In this document: piece after piece, positions 27,035-36,677 of the stretch | How the letters are laid out: every line of letters begins with the position of its first letter | Position numbering within the stretch: the first letter of the stretch is position 1 | From: Saprospiraceae bacterium | GTDB taxonomy: Bacteria; Bacteroidota; Bacteroidia; Chitinophagales; Saprospiraceae | Length of the DNA: 64,000 bases | Assembly: GCA_016710585.1 (NCBI GenBank) | Contig: JADJVN010000001.1 | Location: 248,001 to 312,000, forward strand | Direction: 5' to 3' | Made by a program: the position numbers and the translations under genes | Notes under the pieces: model-generated | Seen by the model: only the letters and a program-made list of their open reading frames with translations | Told to the model about the DNA's origin: nothing | Databases searched by the model: none

Positions 27035-28369
27035 ATGAAACCTTATCACATTGATGCCAAACTAATTTACTCAAAAGAACAGACACTTGCAACAATACTT
27101 GCTAGTTGTATTTTAGAAAAAATTGGAACATTAGAGAACTTAAATAAATCAGTATTTAATAAACTAGATGATTGGGAACAATTTGTTTATCTCTACTTTT
27201 GGATGGATCACAAAATCGATGGATATGGATTTCTTCTATTGTTCAATTTAAACCTAACAAAGTATTTTCCCTTCATAATTGATTTTCTAAAAAAAATAGA
27301 AGATGATAAATCTCACGAAGTCTTTGAAGAAGCCTTAGAAATATACAAAAAGAACAAACATGAACTGGATGCTTCAATGGGTAAAGATCCCTTATATCTA
27401 TTTGACAAATATAAAAACTTAGAGAAGCTAAGTAACGCGCATAATAAAACAGCCAACTCCGTATTTACAAAAATAAACAAGTATCTTAAAGAAAATATCT
27501 CTACATACTTTGTAGATCAAGAAGGAATTCAGATAGATCTCAAACACACAGGAATACTTAAAAGCTATTATAAAAATGGAAATATAAAACATGAATACCA
27601 AGTCACAAAAGGCGTTATCTCAGGATGGTACAAAACATATTCTTTGCAAGGCAAACTTATTTCGAAAGTTGATTATGATTCAAAAGTCGAAGGATACAAT
27701 CCTATGATTAGATACTTCACGAATGGAAAAATAGCAGAACAATCCAATGTTATCAAAGATGGCAATATTATTTATGAAAAATTTGACATCAACAGCAATC
27801 CACTCATTATTGAAAAAAGAAAAATTGACAATCGCTACGATAAAATCTCTGAGATCTATTGGGAAAATGGAATCATCCAAAGTCGAACGATTTATACTCC
27901 GATTACAAATAATTTAGGAGAAATTAGTTCCGATATTCAATGCCAATATTATAACAAAAAAGGAAAAGCCATAACAGGAGAAGAATTTAACAAACTGGTT
28001 GAGATACCAATTAGTGAAAAATACTTTTATTTGACTTTAGCTGTGCAAGAACAGTATCCTCACATTGCCATTGCAGAAGAAATTGATATCATCGACAAAG
28101 AGCCTATATGTATTAATGCTCATGAAGTGTTTCTACATAAAATAGAAAAAATTCCATTAGAAAATCATCAATGCATCCTATACATTGATGTCGAGATTTC
28201 TAAAGAAGGTTTGATCATTTCAAATAAAATAAATACTCAGGCAGATAAAATTCAAAATTTATTATGGGATCTTGTCAAAAAATCATTAGATGAGCTAAAA
28301 TTCATACCAGCTAGAGCTTATAATACAAATGTGGACTATATAGGTGGTATCGAATTAGTTTTTATATAA
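27035..28369 (+). CDS. DUF4375-like / YwqK-like MORN-repeat protein
   Basis: A 444-residue protein without a signal peptide. Residues about 1-150 resemble the DUF4375 (DMP19-like) helical domain: WEQFVYLYFWMDHKIDGYGF and EVFEEALEIYKKN. Residues about 165-310 contain YwqK-type repeats (GILKSYYKNGNIKHEY, GWYKTYSLQGKLISKV, IYWENGIIQSRTIY), small hairpin units related to MORN repeats. The last 110 residues (IDVEISKEGLII ... LKFIPARAYN) look like the TonB C-terminal fold. The combination is unusual and the function unknown. YwqK-like proteins are sometimes labelled antitoxins, but no toxin gene is adjacent. Neighbours are murA (same strand) and hisS (convergent, 16 bases away). Confidence 0.7.
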   Translation: MKPYHIDAKLIYSKEQTLATILASCILEKIGTLENLNKSVFNKLDDWEQFVYLYFWMDHKIDGYGFLLLFNLNLTKYFPFIIDFLKKIEDDKSHEVFEEALEIYKKNKHELDASMGKDPLYLFDKYKNLEKLSNAHNKTANSVFTKINKYLKENISTYFVDQEGIQIDLKHTGILKSYYKNGNIKHEYQVTKGVISGWYKTYSLQGKLISKVDYDSKVEGYNPMIRYFTNGKIAEQSNVIKDGNIIYEKFDINSNPLIIEKRKIDNRYDKISEIYWENGIIQSRTIYTPITNNLGEISSDIQCQYYNKKGKAITGEEFNKLVEIPISEKYFYLTLAVQEQYPHIAIAEEIDIIDKEPICINAHEVFLHKIEKIPLENHQCILYIDVEISKEGLIISNKINTQADKIQNLLWDLVKKSLDELKFIPARAYNTNVDYIGGIELVFI

Positions 28370-28385
28370 ATTTGGAATGCTAATT

Positions 28386-29713
28386 TTATTCAAAAAATTT
28401 GCGAAGCTCATCGCGTTTTACACTTTGTTGATCTCCAGATTTTAAATTTTTGATATTTACAATTCCAGTATTTCGCTCCGTCTCTCCGATGAATATAGCA
28501 TACTCGATCTTGAGATCTTCTGCATATTTGAATTGTTTTTTTAACTTAGCTGCTTCTGGATACATATCGATTGAGATACCTTCTTGACGCAATTCACTCA
28601 TCAAATTGAAACCATAATCCAAACTCGATTCATCAAGACACATGATGATTGCTTTCATTGGAGATACAAGTGATTCTGGCCATAGATTCAATTCTTCCAT
28701 GACATCGTAGATGCGATCTGCACCAAATGAAATTCCTACTCCTGATACACCGTGCAATCCAAATACTCCTGTGAGATTGTCATATCTTCCACCGCCTCCT
28801 AGACTCCCCATCTTTATACTCGTAGGAACAACTTCAAAAATACAACCTGTATAATAACTTAATCCTCGCGCTAATGAGCAATCAAACTCCAATGTATTAT
28901 ACTTGACAGCTTTGTCAAATAAATTTTTCACTTTTTCTATTGCTGTCGATCCTTGAATCGCTTTTCATTAAATCGAAAATCGCTTAAATCTTTCTTTTGA
29001 ATCTGATTTAAAATCCAATTTGCATGTTCTTCAGTAATGTCGATGTTTATCAATTCATCTTTGACTTTATCTTCTCCTATTTTATCTAACTTATCTAAGA
29101 TCATGGTCATCGACATAAATCGATCTGCACACATTGCTTGCTCTGCGATTCCCTCCAATATAGCTCTGTGATTAATGAGAATCTTGACTGGGATACCTAG
29201 TTCGTGGAAGACTCGATCATATATCTGCATTAATTCTGCTTCGTAGTATAATGCACTAGAACCTACCACATCAGCATCACACTGATAGAACTCTCTATAA
29301 CGTCCTCGCTGAGGTCGATCTGCTCTCCACACTGGCTGTATCTGATAGCGCTTAAACGGTAGTGAAATATTGTGTTGATTCATTGCAACCACTCTTGCAA
29401 AGGGCACCGTAAGATCATATCTCAATCCTTTTTCAGATATTGATCTAAGTATTTTATTGGAATCTTTTGATTGCAATTCATCATCCTTCACCTCTTTTAG
29501 AAAATCTCCGCTGTTGATTATTTTAAACAATAATTTATCCCCTTCATCTCCGTATTTTCCCATTAAGGTGTCAAGATTCTCCATTGCAGGAGTTTCAAGA
29601 GGTTGATAGGCATAATTTTTAAATGTATTCTCTATAACTTCGAATATATATTTTCTTCTTCTCGCTTGTGCTGGTAAAAAATCTCTTGTTCCTTTGGCTG
29701 TAGATGCTTTCAT
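28386..29713 (-). CDS. hisS: Histidine-tRNA ligase (frameshifted)
   Basis: Class II aminoacyl-tRNA synthetase charging tRNA-His. The N-terminal part carries motif 1 and motif 2 (WRADRPQRGRYREFYQCDAD); the C-terminal part carries the histidine-binding LARGLSYYTG, motif 3 (GISFGADRIYDV) and the anticodon-binding domain. They lie in different frames. Adding one A to the minus-strand A4 run (28962-28965) joins NEKA to IQGSTAIEKVKNLFDK and gives 442 residues, close to normal. Because this enzyme is essential and no second copy is visible here, a sequence error is the best explanation. It sits 11 bases after pheS, probably in one operon. Confidence 0.93.
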
Positions 29714-29724
29714 AAATTTAAAAA

Positions 29725-30750
29725 TTAAAATTGTTTCAAAAAACGTAAATCATTCTCAAAATAATATCTGATGTCTGGAATTTTATAAAGCAACATGGCT
29801 TGTCTCTCTATTCCCATTCCAAATGCAAATCCAGAATATTCATTAGGATCAATACCACAATTCTGCAACACTGCAGGATCTACCATCCCACAACCCAATA
29901 TCTCTAACCAACCAGTTCCTTTGGTAATGCGATGATCTGTCTCATCCTTCAGTCCCCAATAGATATCCATCTCCGCAGATGGCTCGGTAAAAGGAAAAAA
30001 CGATGGTCGCAATCTTATCTTGACATCTGGACCAAACATCTCCTGAGCAAAAAATAGCAATGTCTGCTTCAAATCTGCCATAGAGACATTTTTGTCGATA
30101 TACAATCCTTCCACTTGATGAAACTGACAATGCGATCTTGCAGAGATCGTCTCGTTGCGATATACTCTTCCAGGGGCCAGTATTCTTATCGGTGGCTTAT
30201 TGGCCGTCATATATCTTGACTGAACAGAAGAGGTATGTGTGCGAAGAAGCAATGAAGGAAAATCTCTAAGGTAAAATGTGTCTTGCATATCTCTTGCCGG
30301 ATGATCATCAGGCGTATTGAGCGCAGTAAAATTATTCCAATCGTCTTCTATTTCTCTATCTTCAGCTACTGCAAATCCTATTTTACTAAAAATATCAACA
30401 ATTCTATCCATGACGATAGATATCGGATGCCTACTTCCTCTGTTAATATCAGCTGCTGGAAGTGAGAGATCAGGCTTAATGATATCAGCATGACTAGATT
30501 GATCAGCAATCGATTCACTTAATTCTTTAAATTTTGATTCCGCCAATTGTTTTGCTTCATTCACTAATTGTCCATATTCCTTCTTTAATTCATTAGGTAC
30601 TTTTGCAATTTCGCTGAATAATGGCTTCAAAATATTTTTAGATCCCAAATATTGAATTCTAAATCGCTCCAAAGTGGCAGCATCGCTTACCGCTTCAGAT
30701 TGAATAGCTTGAATCACTTGTTTTATAGGTAAAAACCAATCTTGTGACAT
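29725..30750 (-). CDS. pheS: Phenylalanine-tRNA ligase alpha subunit
   Basis: Catalytic alpha subunit of the alpha2-beta2 phenylalanyl-tRNA synthetase; the beta subunit gene is not in the window. 341 residues, the normal length. An N-terminal coiled coil (about 1-85) is followed by the class II core: HPISIVMDRIVDIF, motif 2 region GRVYRNETISARSHCQFHQVEG, and motif 3 GFAFGMGIERQAML. The ATG at 30750 is chosen because a promoter element lies at 30771-30778, inside the longer open frame that begins at 30804. It is followed 11 bases later by hisS. Confidence 0.96.
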   Translation of the reverse strand: MSQDWFLPIKQVIQAIQSEAVSDAATLERFRIQYLGSKNILKPLFSEIAKVPNELKKEYGQLVNEAKQLAESKFKELSESIADQSSHADIIKPDLSLPAADINRGSRHPISIVMDRIVDIFSKIGFAVAEDREIEDDWNNFTALNTPDDHPARDMQDTFYLRDFPSLLLRTHTSSVQSRYMTANKPPIRILAPGRVYRNETISARSHCQFHQVEGLYIDKNVSMADLKQTLLFFAQEMFGPDVKIRLRPSFFPFTEPSAEMDIYWGLKDETDHRITKGTGWLEILGCGMVDPAVLQNCGIDPNEYSGFAFGMGIERQAMLLYKIPDIRYYFENDLRFLKQF

Positions 30751-30770
30751 TCTTTTATATTTTTGTGTCG

Positions 30771-30778
30771 CAAATTTA
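30771..30778 (-). promoter_or_regulatory. Predicted -7 promoter element for pheS-hisS
   Basis: Minus strand reads TAAATTTG, 20 bases upstream of the pheS ATG at 30750. Confidence 0.6.
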
Positions 30779-30818
30779 CGTTTAACAAAGTGTTTCTTAT
30801 GCAAAAATCCAAAATTTC

Positions 30819-32075
30819 ATGAATAATAGTGCCATAAATCACCAAGGATACTATAAATACTTTTTTATTTTGGGGATGCTGCTATTTTCATTTGGCCTTA
30901 ATTGGTCTATGTTCTTAGTTTCTTTGAGCATCATCATTATGGCTGCCAGTTTGATTGTCAAAATTGAAATTACAAAACCTTTTGTTTCGATTTATACCAA
31001 ATGGGGATATGATTTTAAATTATTATTCAAAGATCCAATCTATTTGATTTTGATATTTGTCTTTTTGGTAAACTTAATATCAGGATTATGGTCTGAGGAA
31101 AAACCACTGTGGATATGGTTTACAAGGATGATGCTGCCCTTCCTTTTTTTACCAATGGTAATGATACGGATAGGAACTGTCCCTAGAAAATGGATCCATG
31201 GTTTTTGGCTACTCTGCATCTCTAGTATATTTTTTACAAGTATTTGGATACTTTTTGACTACATTCAGCACAGTCAAGAAATCAATGAATTCATCATGAA
31301 AGGTGGCGCAGTCAAAACACCAATTTCACATATTCGATATAGTATTATCATTGCCTGTTCGATTCTTATCCTCATGCAATGGATAGTAAAAAATGAAGTG
31401 TTCGAAAAAAAATTTGAAAGATGGATTTATATCTTTCTATTCATATATTTTATCATCTTCATCCATATTATAAGTGTCAAGTCTGGAATTATTGGACTGT
31501 ATATTGGATTATTTATTTATTGGACTTTTTATTTGCTCAAAAATAAAAAAATGATACAATGGTTAGCAATGATTGCTACATTATTTATTTTATCTATTGC
31601 TGCATATAATTTGGTGCCCAGTCTCAAAAGTAAAGTAGCTTATACAGTATGGCAATATTCAGAATGGCAAAAAGGAAAATGGTTATATTATTCAGATATT
31701 GAGAGATTAGTTTCTATTCAAATGGGCTTGGAAATTGTGAAAAATTTTCCTATCTCTGGAACTGGAATTGGTGATATAGAACAAGTAACAAAAGATACTT
31801 ATTACGAATGCCTGAATCATAAAGAGATCAAATATGCCCATAATCAATTCATATTTTCTTGGGCTGCTTGTGGACTATTAGGATTATTATCAATATTTGG
31901 TCTTGTTTACATTGCCTTTAGAAAAAGCAATTGCAACTTTCCACTAGTTCTAGGTATTCAGGGAATATTAATTAGTTCATTTTTATGGGAAATGACACTA
32001 GAAACTCAAATGGGTACATGTATTTACCTCTATTTTACAATAACTTCTTACCTTTGGATGAAAGGCGAAGATTAA
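30819..32075 (+). CDS. O-antigen ligase/polymerase-like membrane protein
   Basis: A 418-residue polytopic membrane protein with about ten to twelve hydrophobic helices, resembling the WaaL/Wzy (O-antigen ligase) superfamily, which joins or polymerises undecaprenyl-linked glycans on the periplasmic side of the inner membrane. A large central hydrophilic loop carries the family-like pattern around FPISGTGIGDIEQ and KYAHNQFIFSWAACGLLGL, where the conserved His of ligases is expected (HNQF). The substrate is not identifiable. It is divergent from pheS; the ATG at 30819 lies 68 bases from the pheS start. The sensor kinase begins 43 bases downstream on the same strand. Confidence 0.82.
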   Translation: MNNSAINHQGYYKYFFILGMLLFSFGLNWSMFLVSLSIIIMAASLIVKIEITKPFVSIYTKWGYDFKLLFKDPIYLILIFVFLVNLISGLWSEEKPLWIWFTRMMLPFLFLPMVMIRIGTVPRKWIHGFWLLCISSIFFTSIWILFDYIQHSQEINEFIMKGGAVKTPISHIRYSIIIACSILILMQWIVKNEVFEKKFERWIYIFLFIYFIIFIHIISVKSGIIGLYIGLFIYWTFYLLKNKKMIQWLAMIATLFILSIAAYNLVPSLKSKVAYTVWQYSEWQKGKWLYYSDIERLVSIQMGLEIVKNFPISGTGIGDIEQVTKDTYYECLNHKEIKYAHNQFIFSWAACGLLGLLSIFGLVYIAFRKSNCNFPLVLGIQGILISSFLWEMTLETQMGTCIYLYFTITSYLWMKGED

Positions 32076-32118
32076 ATAGAAACTATATTTATTTCATTTT
32101 GAAAAATTTTAATTAAAC

Positions 32119-34782
32119 TTGTTCAAGTTCCGCAATTCAATAGTCTTTAGAAATGCAATCATCTTCATTGTGTTGATCGTATTTACTACACTTTTGACTG
32201 CATTTCTTATATACAAATCAAGTGAGGAGAGCATGCAAGCTTCTTCAAAACAACAATTATTATTTTCCAGCCAAATCATTAAAACAAGCTTTAATTCCTT
32301 CATAGAAAATGTAGAGCGAGACATCCAATTTTTGTCCAATAATCCACTGTTAGAACTCTACCTCAACACAGAAACAAATCCTAAGGATAAAGAAAAATAT
32401 AAACAACAGTTAGAATTAGAATTCCTCGCCTTGATCAAAAGTAAATCTGAATATTCACAAATTAGATTAATAAGTGAAAAGGGCAATGGAAAAGAAATTA
32501 TTCGAGCAGAGCGGCTCAATGATTCGATACGTCTTATTAAAGAATCTGGGCTACAAATAAAAGGGGATAGATCATATTATCTAGAAACAAAAATAAAAGA
32601 AAAAGGATCCTACTATTTCTCTGTGATCGATCTCAACAAAGAGTATGGTAAAATTTCAATACCAATAACGCCAACATTTAGGTCTGCTGCGCCACTGTAT
32701 AATAATTTGGACAGCTTTTATGGAATCGTCATTCTCAATATTGATCTCAGCCATTTATTTAAAAAACTAAATGCCTTTGCTCAAGCTGATTATGAATTTT
32801 ATCTCTTCAATGATAAAAATCAATTCATCCAACATCCTATAGATTCATTATGCTTTGCATTTGAATATAATAAAAGCATTAATTTCAACGACTATATTCA
32901 AGATCAAAATATCATCTTTGACAAAGTACAAGAGGGTAAGGATAATATGATTCAGGTAGTAAGTGAATTAAAATTTCCTAAAAAAACATATAGGCTTTTT
33001 ATAGGACTTACCAGTGAGAAAAATATTTTCTTCAAAAAATTCACAGCATGGAAATGGAATATACTTCTAATCACACTTGGCTCTATCATCCTATCGCTCA
33101 TTGTTGCAATGTGGTCGAGTTACACTCAAGCAAATCAATTGAGAAATATTACTAACTCTCTTCTCCAATTCTCAGACAATCCTACTAAAATTCCTGACAT
33201 TGACATAGCGCGCAAAGATGAGATAGGCATATTGGCGAAAAGTTTTAACTCGATGGCTCAACAAATCAATACTCAAGTCTCAGAACTATCTGAATCAAGA
33301 AAAATAGCGATCCAAGCAAATAAAGATAAAGAAGAGTTCCTTGAAAACATGAGTCATGAAATGAGAAATCCATTGCAGTCTATACTCGGCGTAAGTCAAT
33401 TAATTTCACAAAACAATCCTAAGCCTGAACAAAAAGTATTCATTGAAACTTTGGAATTTAGTGCGCAAAATTTGCTGTCATTAGTAAATGATGTACTTGA
33501 CTTTAAAAAACTAAAACTGGGCTTAGTCAGTTTGCAATTTAAAGATGTTGCAATTCTTGAGAATATTGAATCTATAGTAAAATATCATCAATTTGAAGCT
33601 GGCTTAAAAAAAATAAAAATCCTATTTCATCACAATTTGAATTCAAACGAATTATTTTTTACAGACCAACTCAGACTTAATCAAATCTTAAATAATCTAC
33701 TCAGCAATGCAATAAAATTTACACCCGAAGGTGGACAAATAAATATCATTGCGACTAAAATTGAAAATGATACTAAATCTGAACTATGTATTACAATAAA
33801 AGATAATGGCATAGGGATCAGTCAAGAAAATATTGATAAAATAACGAATCGATATGTGAGTACACCACACGAATTCCATTCAATCGGTCATGGAATAGGC
33901 TTAAATATTGTAACCAATATTTTAAAGCTATTCAATAGCAAACTTGAAGTGATTTCTGAAAAAAATAAGGGCTCTACATTTACCTTTAATTTAAATGGAA
34001 AATTCAGATCACAGGATAAAAAAATAGAATTACTAGATAAAATTAATCATTATTACTCCCCATTTAAATTGACAGTTTGTATTGATGATGATCCTCAAAT
34101 TTTATTCTGGTACGAGCATTATTTTAGCAAATATCAAATTGAAGTTTTTTCATTTAATAGTATTGAAGAATTTCTCAAATCTGATATCAATGAAATTGAT
34201 TTGCTTATCTCTGACCTCAATTTTTCTGTTTCTGAAGACCGCGTTAAATTTTCAAACTTGTCAGAACATTTGTCAAAACATGGTTTATTCATCATCGTGA
34301 GTGGAACAAAAAATGATTCCTTAATCCAGGAAATTTTTGGAACAGCGGTAGATTTAACTTTTCAAAAACCAATCGATCCCGATCAATTTTTAAAACTGAT
34401 TCACCAAAAATTCAACTCAAAATATCTCGGTAACATTTCATTTAATCAACTTTACAAAGATTATGATTTTGATCACAGCAAGCTTAAGCATGTTCTAAAT
34501 ATCTTCATTGAGGAATGGCAAGAAATGCTTATCAATTTGACCAATGCCATAGAAGCTAAAAATATCACTCAATACAATAATGTCATCCATAAACTAAACA
34601 CAAGTTTGCGAAGGCTTGATCTCATTGTATTTTTAAATTACCTTGAAAACCTTGGACCTCAACTCTCTGAATTAAATGAAATTCAAAGATTAAAGCAACA
34701 GCAAATAATCCAATTTATCATGTATACATGTATTGAGAAATTCAAAGAAGAAAAACAAGAATTACAATCTAAAATTGTTTAA
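32119..34782 (+). CDS. Hybrid sensor histidine kinase with receiver-like and HPt-like C-terminus
   Basis: An 887-residue membrane sensor. TM1 (about 12-33), a 280-residue extracytoplasmic sensing domain, TM2 (about 314-336), HAMP (to about 390), HisKA with the H-box ENMSHEMRNPLQS (His413), and HATPase_c with N, G1 and G2 boxes (LLSNAIKFTPEG, DNGIGIS, GHGIGLNI). The C-terminus has a receiver-like domain (CIDDDPQ, Asp656-658; possible acceptor Asp699 in LLISDLNF) and a segment resembling HPt (IHKLNTSLRRL, His824). Both are divergent. The start must be the TTG at 32119: an in-frame stop lies two codons upstream and the next Met would lose TM1. Its 3' end overlaps the convergent LytTR gene by 14 bases. 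Confidence 0.88.
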   Translation: MFKFRNSIVFRNAIIFIVLIVFTTLLTAFLIYKSSEESMQASSKQQLLFSSQIIKTSFNSFIENVERDIQFLSNNPLLELYLNTETNPKDKEKYKQQLELEFLALIKSKSEYSQIRLISEKGNGKEIIRAERLNDSIRLIKESGLQIKGDRSYYLETKIKEKGSYYFSVIDLNKEYGKISIPITPTFRSAAPLYNNLDSFYGIVILNIDLSHLFKKLNAFAQADYEFYLFNDKNQFIQHPIDSLCFAFEYNKSINFNDYIQDQNIIFDKVQEGKDNMIQVVSELKFPKKTYRLFIGLTSEKNIFFKKFTAWKWNILLITLGSIILSLIVAMWSSYTQANQLRNITNSLLQFSDNPTKIPDIDIARKDEIGILAKSFNSMAQQINTQVSELSESRKIAIQANKDKEEFLENMSHEMRNPLQSILGVSQLISQNNPKPEQKVFIETLEFSAQNLLSLVNDVLDFKKLKLGLVSLQFKDVAILENIESIVKYHQFEAGLKKIKILFHHNLNSNELFFTDQLRLNQILNNLLSNAIKFTPEGGQINIIATKIENDTKSELCITIKDNGIGISQENIDKITNRYVSTPHEFHSIGHGIGLNIVTNILKLFNSKLEVISEKNKGSTFTFNLNGKFRSQDKKIELLDKINHYYSPFKLTVCIDDDPQILFWYEHYFSKYQIEVFSFNSIEEFLKSDINEIDLLISDLNFSVSEDRVKFSNLSEHLSKHGLFIIVSGTKNDSLIQEIFGTAVDLTFQKPIDPDQFLKLIHQKFNSKYLGNISFNQLYKDYDFDHSKLKHVLNIFIEEWQEMLINLTNAIEAKNITQYNNVIHKLNTSLRRLDLIVFLNYLENLGPQLSELNEIQRLKQQQIIQFIMYTCIEKFKEEKQELQSKIV

Positions 34783-35476
34783 TTCTTGCAAGTAGCTCTG
34801 ATCTATATTTATCACCAATTGGGATTTCTGCATTGGCCATTTTTATAGAATCCTGATTAATTACTTTGATAAAATTTATATTGACAAAATACGATCTGTG
34901 TACTCTAACAAAAAATCTTGGTAACTTTAACTCAAGATCTTTCATGGTCATGATACTCATAATTGATTTTTCAGATTGAGCAAAACTCACATAATTACTT
35001 TCGGACTTAATAAAATGAATACTTTCGAAATCAATTTTAACCAAACTTGTTCCATCTTTAATAAACAATGGATCAACTGAATTTGAACTTTGCTCCGTTA
35101 CTTTACTCTTTGAATCTTGCTCTAAGATATTAATCCTCTCCAAGGCCTTTAAAAATCGCTCATAACTTAGTGGCTTGATCAAAAAATCAATAATCTGATC
35201 ATACTCATAGCTCATAACTGCAAAGTTACTTTCAGAAGTCACCATGATCACTGAAATTGAGTTTGACATCATTTCTAGGAAATCAAGCCCCTTCATGTCA
35301 GGAAGATTATAATCCAGAAAAATTAAATCAAAATGTTCTGAATTAATCAATCGCAAACCATCCTTTCCGTTACTCACACATAGTGCATAAGAAAATTTCC
35401 CACTCTTATCACAAAAATGTTTTAGTAAATCAATTATTAAAGGATCATCATCTATGATTAAACATCTGATCATCAT
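34769..35476 (-). CDS. LytTR family response regulator
   Basis: A 235-residue DNA-binding response regulator. Residues about 4-120 form a receiver domain (IIDDDP acidic triad, phospho-acceptor Asp55 in FLDYNLPD, conserved Lys in LIKPLS). Residues about 135-235 form a LytTR DNA-binding domain (FIKSESNYVSF, FVRVHRSYFVN). The gene is convergent with the sensor kinase and overlaps it by 14 bases, so the two may form a signalling pair despite opposite strands; this is inference. It lies 26 bases downstream of rlmN and may be co-transcribed with it. Starts at 35476 and 35473 are both ATG. Confidence 0.92.
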   Translation of the reverse strand: MMIRCLIIDDDPLIIDLLKHFCDKSGKFSYALCVSNGKDGLRLINSEHFDLIFLDYNLPDMKGLDFLEMMSNSISVIMVTSESNFAVMSYEYDQIIDFLIKPLSYERFLKALERINILEQDSKSKVTEQSSNSVDPLFIKDGTSLVKIDFESIHFIKSESNYVSFAQSEKSIMSIMTMKDLELKLPRFFVRVHRSYFVNINFIKVINQDSIKMANAEIPIGDKYRSELLARIKQF

Positions 35477-35502
35477 AAAAATATTTAAAAATACAGGTCA
35501 TA

Positions 35503-36546
35503 CTAGCCTTTATTAGCAAGTTGTCCACAAGCAGCATCAATATCTTTTCCTCTACTTTTCCTCACTGTAGTCATCACACCATGCTTCAACAAGTACTTTG
35601 CAAATGTATTTAATCGATCTTCGCTAGACTTAACATAGTCAACACCTTCAACAGGATTGTACTCGATAATATTTACAATGACTGGAAAATGGCTACATAA
35701 TTTAACAAGATTCTTTGCATCCTTTTCATAATCATTAAAATGCTCAAATGCGATATATTCAAAACTGATTCTATTACCAGTCATGCGATGATAGAATTTT
35801 AAAGCTTGCATTAATGTATGCAAATTATTACTTTCATTAATTGGCATCATCTCATTACGCTTTGCATCGTCAGCTGCATGCAGCGATAAAGCAAGGTTAA
35901 CTTTCCATCCGTCCTCTGCAAGTTTCACGATCATTTTGGCTATACCAGCTGTTGAAATGGTAATGCGCTTGTGTGAAAAATTCAATCCATCCTTTGAGGT
36001 AAGTTGCGCTATGCTCGAACATACATTTTTATAATTGAGCAAAGGCTCACCCATTCCCATGAAAACAATATTTGACAATTTCTGATCATAAGTCTCCTCA
36101 CAAAATTTATTTACTTCCACAACTTGATCAAATATTTCTCCTGCTGCCAATTGCCTTGTTAGTCCCATTTTTCCCGTCGCACAGAATGCACAGGTTAAAC
36201 TACAACCTACCTGAGAAGAAACACAAGCAGTAAATCGCTTGTCATCAGAAACTGGAATCAAAACTGATTCTATTTTTTTATCATCATGTAAAGCATAGCG
36301 AAATTTAACAGTACCATCATTGCTAATTTGCTTCTTATCTTCAGTTAATTTATTAATTCGAAATAGTGAACTCAATTGCTCACGATGTTTCACAGAAAGA
36401 TTGGACATCGATTCAAAATCTCTCACACAATGCTTCCAAAGCCAACTATTTAGCTGTCCTATGCGATACTTTTCCCAACCTAACTCTGATAAGATTGGAG
36501 CCAGTTCTGCACTAGTATAACTTAAAATATCTTTTTTAATAACCAT
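35503..36546 (-). CDS. rlmN: 23S rRNA (adenine(2503)-C(2))-methyltransferase
   Basis: Radical SAM enzyme methylating A2503 of 23S rRNA, and probably A37 of some tRNAs. 347 residues, normal length. The iron-sulfur motif CxxxCxxC is CSLTCAFC (Cys115, 119, 122), followed by ATGKMG. Other family segments are GMGEPLLNY, ITISTAGI and LALSLHAADDAKRNEMMPIN. The catalytic Cys is in the C-terminal region (DIDAACGQL). It has its own predicted promoter at 36560-36567 and precedes the LytTR gene by 26 bases. Confidence 0.96.
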   Translation of the reverse strand: MVIKKDILSYTSAELAPILSELGWEKYRIGQLNSWLWKHCVRDFESMSNLSVKHREQLSSLFRINKLTEDKKQISNDGTVKFRYALHDDKKIESVLIPVSDDKRFTACVSSQVGCSLTCAFCATGKMGLTRQLAAGEIFDQVVEVNKFCEETYDQKLSNIVFMGMGEPLLNYKNVCSSIAQLTSKDGLNFSHKRITISTAGIAKMIVKLAEDGWKVNLALSLHAADDAKRNEMMPINESNNLHTLMQALKFYHRMTGNRISFEYIAFEHFNDYEKDAKNLVKLCSHFPVIVNIIEYNPVEGVDYVKSSEDRLNTFAKYLLKHGVMTTVRKSRGKDIDAACGQLANKG

Positions 36547-36559
36547 AATTTGTAAAAAT

Positions 36560-36567
36560 CAAAAATA
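36560..36567 (-). promoter_or_regulatory. Predicted -7 promoter element for rlmN
   Basis: Minus strand reads TATTTTTG, 13 bases upstream of the ATG at 36546, implying a very short 5' leader. Confidence 0.5.
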
Positions 36568-36677
36568 ATAAGAATTGACAAAATGGCTGAAAATAATATG
36601 TTAATGCATTAATAATCTATAATTTACACAAAACAATTAAAAAAAGACAGTCGTTTTAAGATACATTGCATTCTCAA

